Shown: piece by piece, positions 42,347-52,291 of the stretch
How positions within the stretch are numbered: position 1 is the stretch's first letter
Layout of the letters: every line of letters begins with the position of its first letter
NCBI GenBank assembly: GCA_019347715.1
Contig: JAHWKU010000014.1
Span: forward strand, 1-52,291
Source: Actinomycetota bacterium
GTDB lineage: Bacteria > Actinomycetota > CADDZG01 > JAHWKV01
DNA: 52,291 bases
Reading direction: 5' to 3'
Position numbers and translations under genes: made by a program
The notes under the pieces: model-generated
The model's input: only the letters and a program-made list of their open reading frames with translations
Told to the model about the DNA's origin: nothing
The model's database searches: none

Positions 42347-43811
42347 AGAGAACCAGACTCGCTTGTCTGGCGAAGTCGAGAAGTGGCGTCGGATACACGC
42401 CCAGTACGGCTACCACTGCAAGTCCGACGGCAGCTGCGAGGCCGCTGGTCGCGCCGGTGTCGGGAACCTCTTTCGTCCACTCCTCTTCCTGCAGGAACAT
42501 CAACACGATGACTCGCAGATAGAAAAAGACGGCAACCACGCTGGACAGAAGGGCGGCCACCACGAGCGGCACTTGTCCGGCTTCCACTGCGGCGAGGAAG
42601 ACTTCGAGCTTCGCCCAAAATCCCGCTGTCGGTGGCACCCCTGCCAAGGACACGAGCATCACTGCCAGCGCTACGGCCATGAAGGGCTGGCGGTTCCACA
42701 AACCTCTGTAATCGTTTAGCTCGACGCGGGATTCTCCGGCTCTGCCTACCGCGTAGATCACTGCAAAAGAACCTACGATGACAAATGAATAGCTTCCGAG
42801 ATAAAAGAGCGCGCCTGAAAGCCCCCGCTGATTCGCGGCTATCACTCCGATGAGAAGGAAGCCCGAGTGAGCGATCGAGGAATACGCCAGCATTCTCTTG
42901 ACATTGGTTTGAGCCACTGCCACGACGCTTCCAAAGATCATAGTTATCAGCGCTAGGGCTATGAGGATCGGCTGCCAATCCGTGACGAGTTCGTGGAAGC
43001 CGGTGTAAAGGGCTCTCAGCAACACAGCGAATCCAGCGACCTTGGAACCCGCAGCCATAAAGCCGGTGACGGGAGCCGGAGCACCCTGGTAAACGTCCGG
43101 GGTCCACATGTGAAAGGGCACCGCGGCCACTTTGAAGGCCAGGCCGACCAGAAGGAGAGCAAGTCCGGAGAAGACCAGGACCTCGGTGCCGGGCTTCAGT
43201 CCTTCACTAAGACTCGTCGCGATTCCTTCAAGTCTGGTGGTACCGGTGCCCCCGTAAGTGAGTGCTACTCCATAAAGAAAGAATGCGCTCGCGAATGATC
43301 CCGAAAGGAAATATTTAAACGCTCCCTCTTGCGAGTCCAATCGCTGACGGCGAAACGCTGCCATGACATACAGCGCAAGCGAGAAAGTCTCGAGGGCAAG
43401 GAAGACAGTAATCAGATCGGCAGCAGCCGCCATTAACATCATTCCGGTCGTGGCAAGCATGAGCAATCCCAGGTATTCGGGGGCCGCGGCCCGCTCACGC
43501 TGGATGTAGTCGTAGCCCGCAAGAACCGATACAGCTGCACTTGCGATGATCACCAACTTGAGGAACCCAGCGAATCCGTCCATGGCAATCGTCCCGTCGA
43601 ATGCGAACCCGCTGCCCTGGCCCAGAGCCAAGATCGCAGCGATGGCCGCGCCGAGCAAAGTCGCAAGTGCTCCAGCCATCAAGATCAATGGATGAGATTT
43701 CTTGAAGCCGGCACCCAGTACGAGAATCCCCATTGCCCCCGCAACCATCACCATCTCGGGGGCGATGGCCCAGAGATTGACTCCTGGGATGACAAGTGGA
43801 TCCTGCGTCAT
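42339..43811 (-). CDS. nuoN: NADH-quinone oxidoreductase subunit N (cluster 2)
   Basis: A 490-residue antiporter-like membrane subunit with about 14 helices. The central lysine region reads FKVAAVPFHMWTPDVYQGAP. It ends cluster 2 and starts inside the nuoM stop. It is clearly diverged from the cluster 1 NuoN, so the two clusters are not a recent duplication. Confidence 0.95.
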   Translation of the reverse strand: MTQDPLVIPGVNLWAIAPEMVMVAGAMGILVLGAGFKKSHPLILMAGALATLLGAAIAAILALGQGSGFAFDGTIAMDGFAGFLKLVIIASAAVSVLAGYDYIQRERAAAPEYLGLLMLATTGMMLMAAAADLITVFLALETFSLALYVMAAFRRQRLDSQEGAFKYFLSGSFASAFFLYGVALTYGGTGTTRLEGIATSLSEGLKPGTEVLVFSGLALLLVGLAFKVAAVPFHMWTPDVYQGAPAPVTGFMAAGSKVAGFAVLLRALYTGFHELVTDWQPILIALALITMIFGSVVAVAQTNVKRMLAYSSIAHSGFLLIGVIAANQRGLSGALFYLGSYSFVIVGSFAVIYAVGRAGESRVELNDYRGLWNRQPFMAVALAVMLVSLAGVPPTAGFWAKLEVFLAAVEAGQVPLVVAALLSSVVAVFFYLRVIVLMFLQEEEWTKEVPDTGATSGLAAAVGLAVVAVLGVYPTPLLDFARQASLVLFR

Positions 43812-45292
43812 CTTCGATTCCCTTGAACGCTTTCGATGACCCTTTGAACCGACGGCTCGATCCGCTCGAGCAAAGGTTTGGGATAGATGCCGATGAAAAG
43901 GATCGCAACCAGCAAAGGCGCCAGTAAAGCCATCTCCCTGCGCCCTACATCACGCCAAATACTGCGCCGGTCTCCCTCCGGCAGCCTCTCCTCGCCCGTG
44001 AACACTCGTTCGTATGCCCACAGCAAGTAGATCGCGGAGAGCAATATTCCGAAAGCTCCGATGATGGAGAGGAGCGGAATGGGGCCGAAGGCTCCGTTCA
44101 GTATCAAGAACTCGCCAACGAATCCGTTCAGTCCCGGCAAACCAAGAGATGAGAGCGCGACGAACAGAAAGATTCCTCCAAACACCGGCATCATCCGATT
44201 GACTCCACTTAGATCCGCGATCTTCCTCGTATGGGCGCGCTCGTAAAGCATGCCAACGAGGAGGAAGAGCGCCCCAGTCGACAGACCGTGGTTGACCATC
44301 TGCAGGACGCTGCCGGTCGTCCCCATCACCGTAAGTGCTCCGATGCCAAGGAGCACAAACCCAAGGTGCGAAACGCTCGAGTATGCGACAAGACGTTTGA
44401 GATCGCGCTGAACTATCGAAACGACGCCCCCGTAGATGATTCCGATCACACCGAGTACGGCGAGCCATGGAGCGAAGCGAATGCCTGCATCTGGAAACAG
44501 CGGGATCGAGAAACGCAGGAAGCCGTAAGTCCCCATCTTCAGCAGCACGCCGGCCAGGAGCACGCTTCCAGCGGTGGGTGCTTCCGTGTGAGCATCCGGC
44601 AACCAGGTATGAAACGGAAAGATCGGCACCTTGATCGCAAAGGATGCAAAGAATCCTGCGAACAGCCAGTACTGAGTCCCGGCTGGAATTCCCGCGCCGT
44701 AAAGCTCGGTCAGGTCGAAGGTTCGGCCCCCGATGAAGTAGAGCACGGCGATCGCGACGAGCATGACCAGTGAGCCGGCGAGGGTGTAAACGAAGAATTT
44801 GACCGCGGCGTAGATCCTTCGCTCGTAGCCCCAGATCCCGATCATGAAGTACATCGGAATCAGCATCCCTTCCCAGAACACATAGAAGAGGAGAAGGTCG
44901 AGGGCCATAAAGACTCCCAGCATTCCGGTCTCGAGAATGAGGATGACGATGTGAAACGCCTTCACCTTCTTGGCGACATTCCATGACGCGAGTATCGAGA
45001 TCGGAGTCAAGAAGGTGGTCAGAAGAATCATCCATAAGCTGATCCCATCGACCCCGACGTGATACGAAGCCCCCGATGACGGTATCCAATTGACCTTCTC
45101 TACCAGCTGAAAACCTGCTTCGGCGCTGTCGAATATCAACAGGACGCCGATGGAGCCAACGAAGGAACCGAGCGATGCAGCAAAGGCGATAAGTCGAACG
45201 GCTTTCCCCGCGTCTTTGGGAGTAAACGCGATCAGCGCCGCGCCGGCCAAGGGAGCAAACAGCGTCAATGTCAAAAGGGGTATGGAATTCAA
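43808..45292 (-). CDS. nuoM: NADH-quinone oxidoreductase subunit M (cluster 2)
   Basis: A 494-residue antiporter-like subunit. Helix-5 Glu is in FYVFWEGMLIPMYFMIGIWG and the channel region in IKVPIFPFHTWLPDAHTEAP. The start is a TTG (45292) overlapping the nuoL stop as TTGA, a coupling pattern repeated in this cluster (nuoK and nuoJ also begin at TTG). Confidence 0.95.
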   Translation of the reverse strand: MNSIPLLTLTLFAPLAGAALIAFTPKDAGKAVRLIAFAASLGSFVGSIGVLLIFDSAEAGFQLVEKVNWIPSSGASYHVGVDGISLWMILLTTFLTPISILASWNVAKKVKAFHIVILILETGMLGVFMALDLLLFYVFWEGMLIPMYFMIGIWGYERRIYAAVKFFVYTLAGSLVMLVAIAVLYFIGGRTFDLTELYGAGIPAGTQYWLFAGFFASFAIKVPIFPFHTWLPDAHTEAPTAGSVLLAGVLLKMGTYGFLRFSIPLFPDAGIRFAPWLAVLGVIGIIYGGVVSIVQRDLKRLVAYSSVSHLGFVLLGIGALTVMGTTGSVLQMVNHGLSTGALFLLVGMLYERAHTRKIADLSGVNRMMPVFGGIFLFVALSSLGLPGLNGFVGEFLILNGAFGPIPLLSIIGAFGILLSAIYLLWAYERVFTGEERLPEGDRRSIWRDVGRREMALLAPLLVAILFIGIYPKPLLERIEPSVQRVIESVQGNRR

Positions 45293-47253
45293 TTTGCCCT
45301 CGCGATGAACAGGGCCAGGAGAACGACCGCGCCCGTGAGCATTGCCATGACATAGCGACGAACGAGCCCGCTCTGGACTCTGCGAACTCCCTCAGCCGAT
45401 CTCCCTATGGAAACGGCGAGTCCGTTGACCGCACCGTCGATCACTCGGACATCAAAGGCGTAAGCGGCGACGTTGGCTATCGTCTTGCCCGGCCAGACGA
45501 ACAGTGCGCCGTACAAAGCGTCCAGCCGGTAACCGGAGCGAACAAAGCTAGCGAGTCCGCTCCATCGTTCCTGCAAGGCGGCCCGTCTCTCCTCTCCTCC
45601 TCGTGCCAGATAGAGCCTCCATGCAAGGAACATCCCGAGGACGGAAAGGGCTACGGCGATCATGACCAGACCCGCCTCCGGAATCCCCAGGAAAGCCTCG
45701 GTTCCTGCTTCCTCATGGACACCAAACAAAGGTTCCAGCAGGCGGAAGATAGGACCGGCGTGGGTCAATCCCAGCCACATTCCGGAAATCGCCGCCAGTC
45801 CGGCGAGCACGACCAAAGGCCCGGTCATGATCGAAGGAGACTCATGAGGGTGAACGTCCTCGCTGCTGCGCGACTTGCCGAAGAACACCAGGAAGACCTG
45901 CCTCGACATATAAAAAGCGGTCAGTAGCGCTGCCGCCGAGGCGATCAGCCAGAGAAGAAACCAACCCTCTTCGTATGTGGAAACGAGTATTGCGTCCTTC
46001 GAAAAGAATCCAGATAGCGGCGGAATGCCAAGGATCGCCAGCCATCCAACGATGAAAGTCCACCCTGTCCTCGGGAGAGTCTTTATGAGTCCCCCCATCT
46101 TCTTCATGTTGGTCTCGCCTTCCAGCGCGTGCATAACCGAGCCTGCTCCGAGAAACAACAGCGCCTTGAAGAAGGCGTGAGTCACGAGGTGAAAGATGGC
46201 GGCGGCATAGGCGACCGGTGAGTGGCTCAAAGCTCCGACTCCAACCGCAAGGAACATGAAGCCGAGCTGAGAGATCGTGGAGTATGCCAGGACCCTCTTG
46301 ATGTCGTCTTGCAGGCAGGCCACCGTCGCGGCAAACAACGCTGTGACCGCTCCAATCGTCGCGACGGTCAGCGCTGCAGTGTGAGAGGCCTCGAAGAAGA
46401 CGTGAGTCCTTGCCACCATGTAGACGCCTGCGGTAACCATGGTTGCGGCATGGATGAGGGCCGAGACCGGAGTAGGGCCCTCCATGGCGTCCGGAAGCCA
46501 AACATGCAAAGGGACCTGCGCGCTCTTTCCCACCGCACCCACGAACAGAAGAAGAGGTATGGCGGTAACGATTGCTCCCTGCAGTTCTGTTGCCCTTGCA
46601 AAGACTTCATCAAAGTCGAGAGTGCCGAAGTGGGCATAGATGAGAAGGATTCCAATTAGGAAACCAACATCACCGATCCGGTTTACGAGAAAGGCCTTCT
46701 TGCCGGCGGCAGCGGCCTCTGGTTTGAAATACCAGAAAGAGATCAGAAGATACGAGCAAAGTCCGACCAGCTCCCATCCAACGTACAGAACGAGGAAGTT
46801 ATTCGCCAGTACCAGCAGCAGCATCGAACCGGCGAACAGATTCAGATATCCGAAATAGGTCGCCTTCCGCTCGTCGTGCTCCATGTATCCGATCGAATAG
46901 ACATGAATGAGAGTCCCCACGCCGGTGACGATCAGAAGCATCACGGCTGTGAGGGCGTCGACCTTGAACGTCATCGCTACGTTCAAACCACCCGCGGCTA
47001 TCCATTCGTATGCCGGGCCGGAGAGCGTGCGCTCTTCCGGTGCCCCGGTCATCGTCATGAGATTTCCTACCGCCATCAGGGTGAGAACGAACGAAGACCC
47101 GATAACCGACGAAGCGACGATCCCGGCCCATCGCCCGCGCCCGATGGATCGGCGGAATAGCAACAGCAGCAAAGCCCCGGCCATGGGGAAAAAGGGAATG
47201 AGCGGTATGTAGCCCGGAAGCTCTGTGCCGCCCTGCGCTGCCAGCCTCACCAC
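45289..47253 (-). CDS. nuoL: NADH-quinone oxidoreductase subunit L (cluster 2)
   Basis: A 654-residue distal pump subunit. [20 protein letters not shown] and [20 protein letters not shown] are the conserved pump segments, and the C-terminal part carries the lateral helix and last membrane segment. The start is GTG 47253, overlapping nuoK by 7 bases. Confidence 0.95.
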   Translation of the reverse strand: MVRLAAQGGTELPGYIPLIPFFPMAGALLLLLFRRSIGRGRWAGIVASSVIGSSFVLTLMAVGNLMTMTGAPEERTLSGPAYEWIAAGGLNVAMTFKVDALTAVMLLIVTGVGTLIHVYSIGYMEHDERKATYFGYLNLFAGSMLLLVLANNFLVLYVGWELVGLCSYLLISFWYFKPEAAAAGKKAFLVNRIGDVGFLIGILLIYAHFGTLDFDEVFARATELQGAIVTAIPLLLFVGAVGKSAQVPLHVWLPDAMEGPTPVSALIHAATMVTAGVYMVARTHVFFEASHTAALTVATIGAVTALFAATVACLQDDIKRVLAYSTISQLGFMFLAVGVGALSHSPVAYAAAIFHLVTHAFFKALLFLGAGSVMHALEGETNMKKMGGLIKTLPRTGWTFIVGWLAILGIPPLSGFFSKDAILVSTYEEGWFLLWLIASAAALLTAFYMSRQVFLVFFGKSRSSEDVHPHESPSIMTGPLVVLAGLAAISGMWLGLTHAGPIFRLLEPLFGVHEEAGTEAFLGIPEAGLVMIAVALSVLGMFLAWRLYLARGGEERRAALQERWSGLASFVRSGYRLDALYGALFVWPGKTIANVAAYAFDVRVIDGAVNGLAVSIGRSAEGVRRVQSGLVRRYVMAMLTGAVVLLALFIARAN

Positions 47254-47552
47254 TTGAGAAGGCTCACCTGATCGGCATCGGTACTTGCCCGTCTTCTGAA
47301 GATCGAGACGATGATCGCAAGACCCACGACCACTTCAGCGGCCGCAACTACAAGGACGAAGAAGACGGCTATCTGTCCCGCAAGGCCTCCCATCATCCGG
47401 TCGAAGGTCACAAAGGTCAGGTTGACCGCGTTCAGCATCAGCTCTATGCACATGAACATCACGATCACGTTGCGGCGGATAAGAACCCCAACGGTTCCCG
47501 TGATGAACAGGAGAGCCGAAACGAGCAGATACCACTCGGCAGGAACGCTCAA
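47247..47552 (-). CDS. nuoK: NADH-quinone oxidoreductase subunit K (cluster 2)
   Basis: A 101-residue three-helix subunit with the membrane glutamates in [20 protein letters not shown] and [17 protein letters not shown]. Start TTG 47552 overlaps the nuoJ stop. Confidence 0.94.
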   Translation of the reverse strand: MSVPAEWYLLVSALLFITGTVGVLIRRNVIVMFMCIELMLNAVNLTFVTFDRMMGGLAGQIAVFFVLVVAAAEVVVGLAIIVSIFRRRASTDADQVSLLKW

Positions 47553-48067
47553 GAACGAAGCCTCCGCTTGGCTAGCACCATCGTTCCAACGACCGCAACG
47601 ATCAGCAGGACAGAAGTGATCTCGAAGGGGAGGGCCCAGTGGGTAAACAGCTCACGGGCGACCGCTTCGACATTTCCCTCTGTTGACCTTGGGCCGGCAG
47701 AATCAGGCAAGTCTGCGACGGCGAAGCTGGTCCCGACTCCAAGGTATAAGGCCGCCACGATGAGCAGCACTCCCAGACCGACGCCGATCTCCCTTTGAAA
47801 CCTGAGAGGCTCGATCAGCGATTCCCGCTTGTCGACTCCGAGAAGCATGACGACGAACACGAAGAGAACCATGATCGCCCCGGCGTAAACGATGATCTGC
47901 AGGGCCGCGATGAAAAAGGCTCCTTGGATCAAAAAGAGCACGGCCAGAGCGAGTTGACTGGCAACCAGGAACAGCGCGGCATGGACCGCGTTTCGAACCA
48001 GCACCATTGCCACTCCCGATCCCAGGGCGAGCGCGGCTGCCAGCAGGAACACGCTCGCGTCGATCAA
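47549..48067 (-). CDS. nuoJ: NADH-quinone oxidoreductase subunit J (cluster 2)
   Basis: A 172-residue five-helix membrane subunit. The conserved helix 3 region is [20 protein letters not shown]. Start TTG 48067 overlaps the nuoI stop as TTGA. Confidence 0.93.
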   Translation of the reverse strand: MIDASVFLLAAALALGSGVAMVLVRNAVHAALFLVASQLALAVLFLIQGAFFIAALQIIVYAGAIMVLFVFVVMLLGVDKRESLIEPLRFQREIGVGLGVLLIVAALYLGVGTSFAVADLPDSAGPRSTEGNVEAVARELFTHWALPFEITSVLLIVAVVGTMVLAKRRLRS

Positions 48068-48786
48068 TCCTCAGTCTCCGTGTGCTCGTGCTCCTTGCGT
48101 CGCTCTTCCTGACGGCGTGCCCGGGCCAGGCCCTCCTTCAACACCCGGTATTCGCCCACTTCCTCGCCCGCTCGAAGAACCACCTTCGAATCACGGATCT
48201 GAAGGGGTGCGTCAACGAGCAGTTCCTCCTTTGTGAAGATGAACTTGTCGCGGGAGTCTGCGGAAAAGTCGTATGCATTGGACATCACCAGCGCCTCGGT
48301 CGGACATGCTTCAACACAAAGCCCGCAAAAGATGCACCTGAGATAGTTGATCTCGTAAACCTTGGCGTAGCGCTCACCGGGCGCATACCGTTCCTCAGGA
48401 GTGTTCTCGGCTCCAATGACGAGAATGGCGTCCGCAGGACAGGCCCCCGCGCAGAGTTCGCAACCGATGCACTTCTCCAGACCGTCTGGATGACGGTCCA
48501 AAACGTGCCTTCCTTTGAACCTTGGGAACGGATCCCTTCTCTGCTCCGGATATTGAATCGTGACGGGTCGTCGGAACACGTGCCGCAGGGTGAGAGAAAG
48601 GCCCTTCATCGAGGCAATGACTCCCTCGCCGATCTCGAGCATCACATCGATGGCGGGCTTCATCGGAGCAAAGATCTTCTTCTCGGTCAGCGCGCGAGTG
48701 CGCCGAAGAGGCGTCTTCGAGCGCGGATACCACGCTTCTTCGCTGAGACGGTTCGGCCTTCTTTCCTCTTCAGCCAAAGTACGCAT
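48064..48786 (-). CDS. nuoI: NADH-quinone oxidoreductase subunit I (cluster 2)
   Basis: A 240-residue ferredoxin-type subunit with [12 protein letters not shown] and [12 protein letters not shown] binding two 4Fe-4S clusters. About 45 residues precede the amphipathic region that docks on the membrane. The C-terminal tail is Arg/Glu-rich but ordinary in size, unlike the long acidic tail of the cluster 1 copy. It overlaps nuoH by 17 bases. Confidence 0.95.
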   Translation of the reverse strand: MRTLAEEERRPNRLSEEAWYPRSKTPLRRTRALTEKKIFAPMKPAIDVMLEIGEGVIASMKGLSLTLRHVFRRPVTIQYPEQRRDPFPRFKGRHVLDRHPDGLEKCIGCELCAGACPADAILVIGAENTPEERYAPGERYAKVYEINYLRCIFCGLCVEACPTEALVMSNAYDFSADSRDKFIFTKEELLVDAPLQIRDSKVVLRAGEEVGEYRVLKEGLARARRQEERRKEHEHTETED

Positions 48787-49843
48787 CCTTGACCGTCAGA
48801 ATGGTCGCCGAGACAACGAGCCACCCGAGCGCCATCGGGATCAGGCCTTTCCATCCAAGAACCATCAGCTTGTCGTACCTGATTCTCGGAAGAGTCGCGC
48901 GCAGCCAGATGAAGAGAAAAACAAGAGTGAAGGTCTTGCCCATGAAATTCATAAGGGGCCACATCCATGGAAGAAACGGCAGATGAGGTCCGTCCCAGCC
49001 ACCGAGAAACATGATCACCGCAACCGCAGAGATGGTAATGATGTGGACGTACTCGGCGAGAAAGAACATCGCGAACTTAATCCCTGAGTATTCGGTGTGA
49101 TATCCGGCCACAAGCTCGGTCTCGGCTTCGGGAAGATCAAATGGAGCGCGGTTTGTCTCGGCCACTCCCGCCGCCATGAACAGCAGGAAAGCTGGAAGCT
49201 GGAAGACCACATACCACTTAGGAATGAGGTGTCCGATCCATTGGACGGGACCGGGCAGCCATCCGATCGTTCCGAAAGTCCCGATCTGCGCTTCCACGAT
49301 CTCTCTTAGAGAAAGCGTCCCAGCCCACACGACCACCGGCACTAGAGATAGTGAGAGAGCGATCTCGTAAGAGATCATCTGAGCGCTGGACCGTATCCCT
49401 CCGAGAAGAGGGTACTTCGAGCCACTCGCCCAGCCGGCGAGGACCACACCGTAAACGGCCAGCGATCCCATGGCGATCACCCACAGCAGTCCAACATTGA
49501 GATCGGTCACCTCGAGCGTTACGGTCTGGCCGAAGAGAGTTACGTGTTCTCCGAACGGGATCACGGCGAAGGCGAGGAAAGCAGGGATGAGGGCCAGGAC
49601 CGGGGCGGCCACATACGCAGCCTTGTCGATCCCTCGTGGACTCACTTGTTCTTTGAAGAACAACTTGACTCCGTCCGCAAGGCTGGTGAACAGCCCGAAC
49701 GGTCCCCAACGGTTCGGCCCATAGCGACTCTGCATCCGCGCCACGATCTTGCGCTCGAGCCAGATCGTGAAAAGAACCGTGCCTAGGACCGCCCCGAATA
49801 CGACGAACACCTTTATGACGGAGACCACCACGAATGCAGTCAT
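48770..49843 (-). CDS. nuoH: NADH-quinone oxidoreductase subunit H (cluster 2)
   Basis: A 357-residue eight-helix membrane subunit at the quinone site. [20 protein letters not shown] and the loop [20 protein letters not shown] are conserved. The ATG at 49843 overlaps the nuoG stop. Confidence 0.95.
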   Translation of the reverse strand: MTAFVVVSVIKVFVVFGAVLGTVLFTIWLERKIVARMQSRYGPNRWGPFGLFTSLADGVKLFFKEQVSPRGIDKAAYVAAPVLALIPAFLAFAVIPFGEHVTLFGQTVTLEVTDLNVGLLWVIAMGSLAVYGVVLAGWASGSKYPLLGGIRSSAQMISYEIALSLSLVPVVVWAGTLSLREIVEAQIGTFGTIGWLPGPVQWIGHLIPKWYVVFQLPAFLLFMAAGVAETNRAPFDLPEAETELVAGYHTEYSGIKFAMFFLAEYVHIITISAVAVIMFLGGWDGPHLPFLPWMWPLMNFMGKTFTLVFLFIWLRATLPRIRYDKLMVLGWKGLIPMALGWLVVSATILTVKDAYFG

Positions 49844-52291
49844 GATGAGACTTGCACGAACGGTTGGGCATCGATGTCGATCAGTTCATTGGCGCGCGCA
49901 CCAACCATGTCGAAGTTCATGAAAGCTGCCCCTTGTGGGGTGTCATCAGATACCCGGAGCTCGACGACCAGGTGTCCTCGCCGCGAGCTCACTTTGACCT
50001 GAGCCCCGGGCTCGAGGCCGCGGGTCTCAGCTTCACGCGGATGGAGCTCGACAAATGGGCTCGGTGTCACACTGCGAAGTTCGGGGGAACGCCCAATCAT
50101 GTTTCCACCGTCGTAGAGGGCACGACCGAGCAGCAACGCGAGAGGGTATTCCGCCCTCCGGGAATCAGAAGGCTGCGCGGCGCTAAAGGTCTGGCTGCGA
50201 TCGCCGTTGCCCTCGGGCGCTGGAGTCTCCCAGATCCACCCGTGCCTTCGAGTGGCATCGATGGCCCGTAGCTCCCATGAGAGCGGCCAGGCTCCCCCCG
50301 CACCGGGGGCCTTGTTGGGCGGATGGTCGACTTCATTCTGCTGAGCCTTGAGCGGCCTCAACATTGGAATGTCAGAGTGCTGCAGCGACTGCCAGCTAAA
50401 GCCGGAGTGAGTGGGCAACTCTGCGGCAATCTCGATCGAGATGTCTTCCGAAGATCCCCAGCCCCAATCCGTCCCCAGTCTTGCAGCCAAGTCCTGAAAG
50501 ATGTGCCAGTCAGCCCTCGCGACTCCGGGCGCGGGAACCGATGGGTTCACTTTCTGGATTCTTCTCTCCAGGTTCGTGAACGAGCCCTCCTTCTCTGCAA
50601 AGGAGCGGGCAGGAAGCGCGACGACCGCCGACCTCGCGGTGTCGGTGGGAAAGAGTTCCGATACCACAAGGAACACTCCCGATCGAAGCCCGGTCTCAGC
50701 CAGCGTCTTGTCCGGGAAATCGGTGATGAGGTCGGCCCCAAGCACCCAGAGAAATTTGAGCTCTCCACTTGCCGCAGCTTTCAGCATCCCGACCGAGTCG
50801 AGACCGGCAGGAGCCGAAGAAGCATGACCTGGGTCTTTATCCGGACGGATCCCCATATCCAAAGCACCCTGCGAGTTCGCGTTCGGCGGGCATAACAACA
50901 GCCGCGCACCGGAGTCTGCGACGAGTTCCGTGAGCGCCTCGATGGCTTCGTTATCGGCCGAGGCTACGAATTGGGGGCCGACACAGACGATGCAATCGGG
51001 AGCGATGGCCTCTCGCAGCGCGGCCACGGTCGTCTCATCGACACCGTGGCTGGTGCTTGCACCTCCTCGAAGAGCGTCGACCAGATCTGCAGCATGCCCC
51101 GGTTTGAACCGAACATCGGTGGAGAACTCCGAAAGGCTGATCCTTCTGGGATGAGCCGAGTAGATCGCAACCCCACCGCGAGCTGCTTTTCGCAGACGGA
51201 GGAAAAGCACAGGGAGTTCCTCCTTGGGATCCGGCCCGAACCAAAGAATGGTCTTTGCAGAATCTAGGTCGTTCAAAGAAGCCGTCGAACCAGTGATGCC
51301 TCCCAGGGACGTCCCGGAGTAGTCGAAGGTCGAGTCGAAAGTTCTGAAGTCCAGGTTGGGAGTACCGACCACCTCGCGGAAGAACTTGGATGCGGCATAG
51401 AGATCTTCGTTGGTAGCGTGTGACCCTCCTATGAAACCGACGGAAGATGGCCCATTTGCATCGATGATCTTCTTCAGCTCACCGGCAACGAAATCGAGGG
51501 CCTGGTCCCATGTCGTCTCCACGAATTCCATCCCAGCATTGCTCTTGCGTCTCATCAATGGCGCCTTCAGACGATCTGGGTGCGACACATACCGGTGCCC
51601 GAATCGGCCTTTGTCGCAATTCCAGAAGGAGTTCACGTTCTCGTTTGGAAGGGCCTGGGCTCGAAGGACCTCGCCTCCCCGCTGTTCAACAGAAAGAGGG
51701 CAGCCAACCGAGCAGTACGAGCAGGTCGATGCCGTCCCATGCAGGTCCCATGGACGGGAGAGAAAGCGGTAAGACGTCGAGGTCAAGGCCCCGACTGGAC
51801 ACATCTGAATCGTGTTGCCCGAGAAGTGACTATCGAATGGCATGTCGGTGGCGGTATTGATCTGCGTGAAGCTTCCGCGGTCCATCAAGTCGATGAAATC
51901 GTCGCCGGCCACCTCATCGGCGAACCTAACGCAGCGCCAGCAAAGCACGCAGCGTTCCCGATCAAGCATCACGAGGTCTGAGATCGGGATCGGCTTGACG
52001 AAATGTCTCTTCTCTTCCCGGTATCGGCTTTCGCCGGGGCCGAACTTCATCGTTTGGTCCTGAAGAGGACATTCCCCGCCTCGGTCGCAGATCGGACAGT
52101 CGAGAGGATGGTTGATCAACAACAGCTCCAGGACTGCCTCCTGCGCTTCGCTTGCGACTTCGCTATTGGTTTGAACGACCATCCCATCAGCGACGTAAGT
52201 GGCACAGGCCGGTTCTAGAGGACGCTTGCCGCCTTCGATCTGAACCAAACACATGCGGCACGCAGCCACCGAATCCATTCCAGGGTGATAG
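49840..52291 (-). CDS. nuoG: NADH-quinone oxidoreductase subunit G (cluster 2), 5' end beyond the window
   Basis: About 816 residues are visible; the gene continues past the right edge, where the first readable residues (YHPGMDSVAACRMC) are the middle of the 2Fe-2S domain. Next come the His/Cys cluster (HPLDCPICDRGGECPLQD), the 4Fe-4S pair CVLCWRC and MCPVG, the extra N7-type cluster (CSYCSVGC ... NCDKG), and the molybdopterin-oxidoreductase-like domain. NuoG carries electrons from the NADH site, so its presence implies nuoE and nuoF upstream, outside this window. Confidence 0.93.
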   Translation of the reverse strand, partial: YHPGMDSVAACRMCLVQIEGGKRPLEPACATYVADGMVVQTNSEVASEAQEAVLELLLINHPLDCPICDRGGECPLQDQTMKFGPGESRYREEKRHFVKPIPISDLVMLDRERCVLCWRCVRFADEVAGDDFIDLMDRGSFTQINTATDMPFDSHFSGNTIQMCPVGALTSTSYRFLSRPWDLHGTASTCSYCSVGCPLSVEQRGGEVLRAQALPNENVNSFWNCDKGRFGHRYVSHPDRLKAPLMRRKSNAGMEFVETTWDQALDFVAGELKKIIDANGPSSVGFIGGSHATNEDLYAASKFFREVVGTPNLDFRTFDSTFDYSGTSLGGITGSTASLNDLDSAKTILWFGPDPKEELPVLFLRLRKAARGGVAIYSAHPRRISLSEFSTDVRFKPGHAADLVDALRGGASTSHGVDETTVAALREAIAPDCIVCVGPQFVASADNEAIEALTELVADSGARLLLCPPNANSQGALDMGIRPDKDPGHASSAPAGLDSVGMLKAAASGELKFLWVLGADLITDFPDKTLAETGLRSGVFLVVSELFPTDTARSAVVALPARSFAEKEGSFTNLERRIQKVNPSVPAPGVARADWHIFQDLAARLGTDWGWGSSEDISIEIAAELPTHSGFSWQSLQHSDIPMLRPLKAQQNEVDHPPNKAPGAGGAWPLSWELRAIDATRRHGWIWETPAPEGNGDRSQTFSAAQPSDSRRAEYPLALLLGRALYDGGNMIGRSPELRSVTPSPFVELHPREAETRGLEPGAQVKVSSRRGHLVVELRVSDDTPQGAAFMNFDMVGARANELIDIDAQPFVQVSS

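Noticed and set aside
43950..45353. 467-residue open frame over nuoM of cluster 2
   Set aside because: Overlaps an intact nuoM in another frame; low-complexity Arg/Ser content typical of a shadow frame.
49840..52291. nuoG as a truncated pseudogene
   Set aside because: The frame is still open at the window edge with correct 2Fe-2S domain sequence, so it is simply cut by the window.

Overview
The window reads as a chromosomal segment of an uncultured-type Actinomycetota. The pointers are a NusG with a very long acidic N-terminal extension, a tRNA-Trp-secE-nusG-rplK-rplA string, GTG/TTG starts, signs of leaderless mRNAs and moderately high GC. This placement is an inference from gene content, not from a tree. 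Most genes lie on the minus strand and should be read from right to left.

Region 1 (1-8061) is the translation block. In transcription order it runs tRNA-Thr, tRNA-Met, tuf, rpmG, then five extra genes (SDR reductase, ECF sigma factor, zinc-finger anti-sigma, RIO kinase, small GlsB-like membrane protein), then tRNA-Trp, secE, nusG, rplK and rplA. The five genes split an otherwise ancestral tuf-rpmG-trnW-secE order. Region 2 (8033-13062) holds housekeeping and secreted functions: a trypsin-fold secreted protease, a class I aminotransferase, a protein made of two tandem MarR-like halves, a CPBP membrane protease, tRNA-Tyr and YajQ.

Region 3 (13046-26467) is an accessory island. Its left part (13046-21084) is a compact leftward array: a DUF5659-like protein, a RepA-type ATPase, a short serine recombinase, small and large terminase subunits, two small charged or coiled-coil proteins and a large serine recombinase whose 3' end overlaps the end of yajQ. 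There are no portal, capsid or tail genes, so it looks like a phage satellite or a minimal integrative element. Two non-coding stretches there carry palindromes and repeated GGAACT motifs. The right part (21440-26467) is a defence-like cargo: a zinc-ribbon/HTH protein, an HNH endonuclease, a C5-cytosine methyltransferase, a Mig-type T:G mismatch glycosylase, a HEPN-motif protein with a DUF5343 protein, and a divergent winged-helix pair.

Region 4 (26512-30069) has an M23 peptidase, a nucleotidyltransferase, HtpX and a stand-alone receiver domain with no ordinary start codon. Region 5 (30130-52291) holds two complex I operons in tandem. The first is a complete nuoABCDHIJKLMN set lacking EFG (11 subunits), with a Rex- or CRP-like palindrome over its likely promoter. 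The second shows nuoG(partial)HIJKLMN and continues past the window end, so it is probably the standard 14-subunit NADH-oxidising enzyme. Between them lie an isoaspartyl peptidase/asparaginase and two small genes of unknown function.
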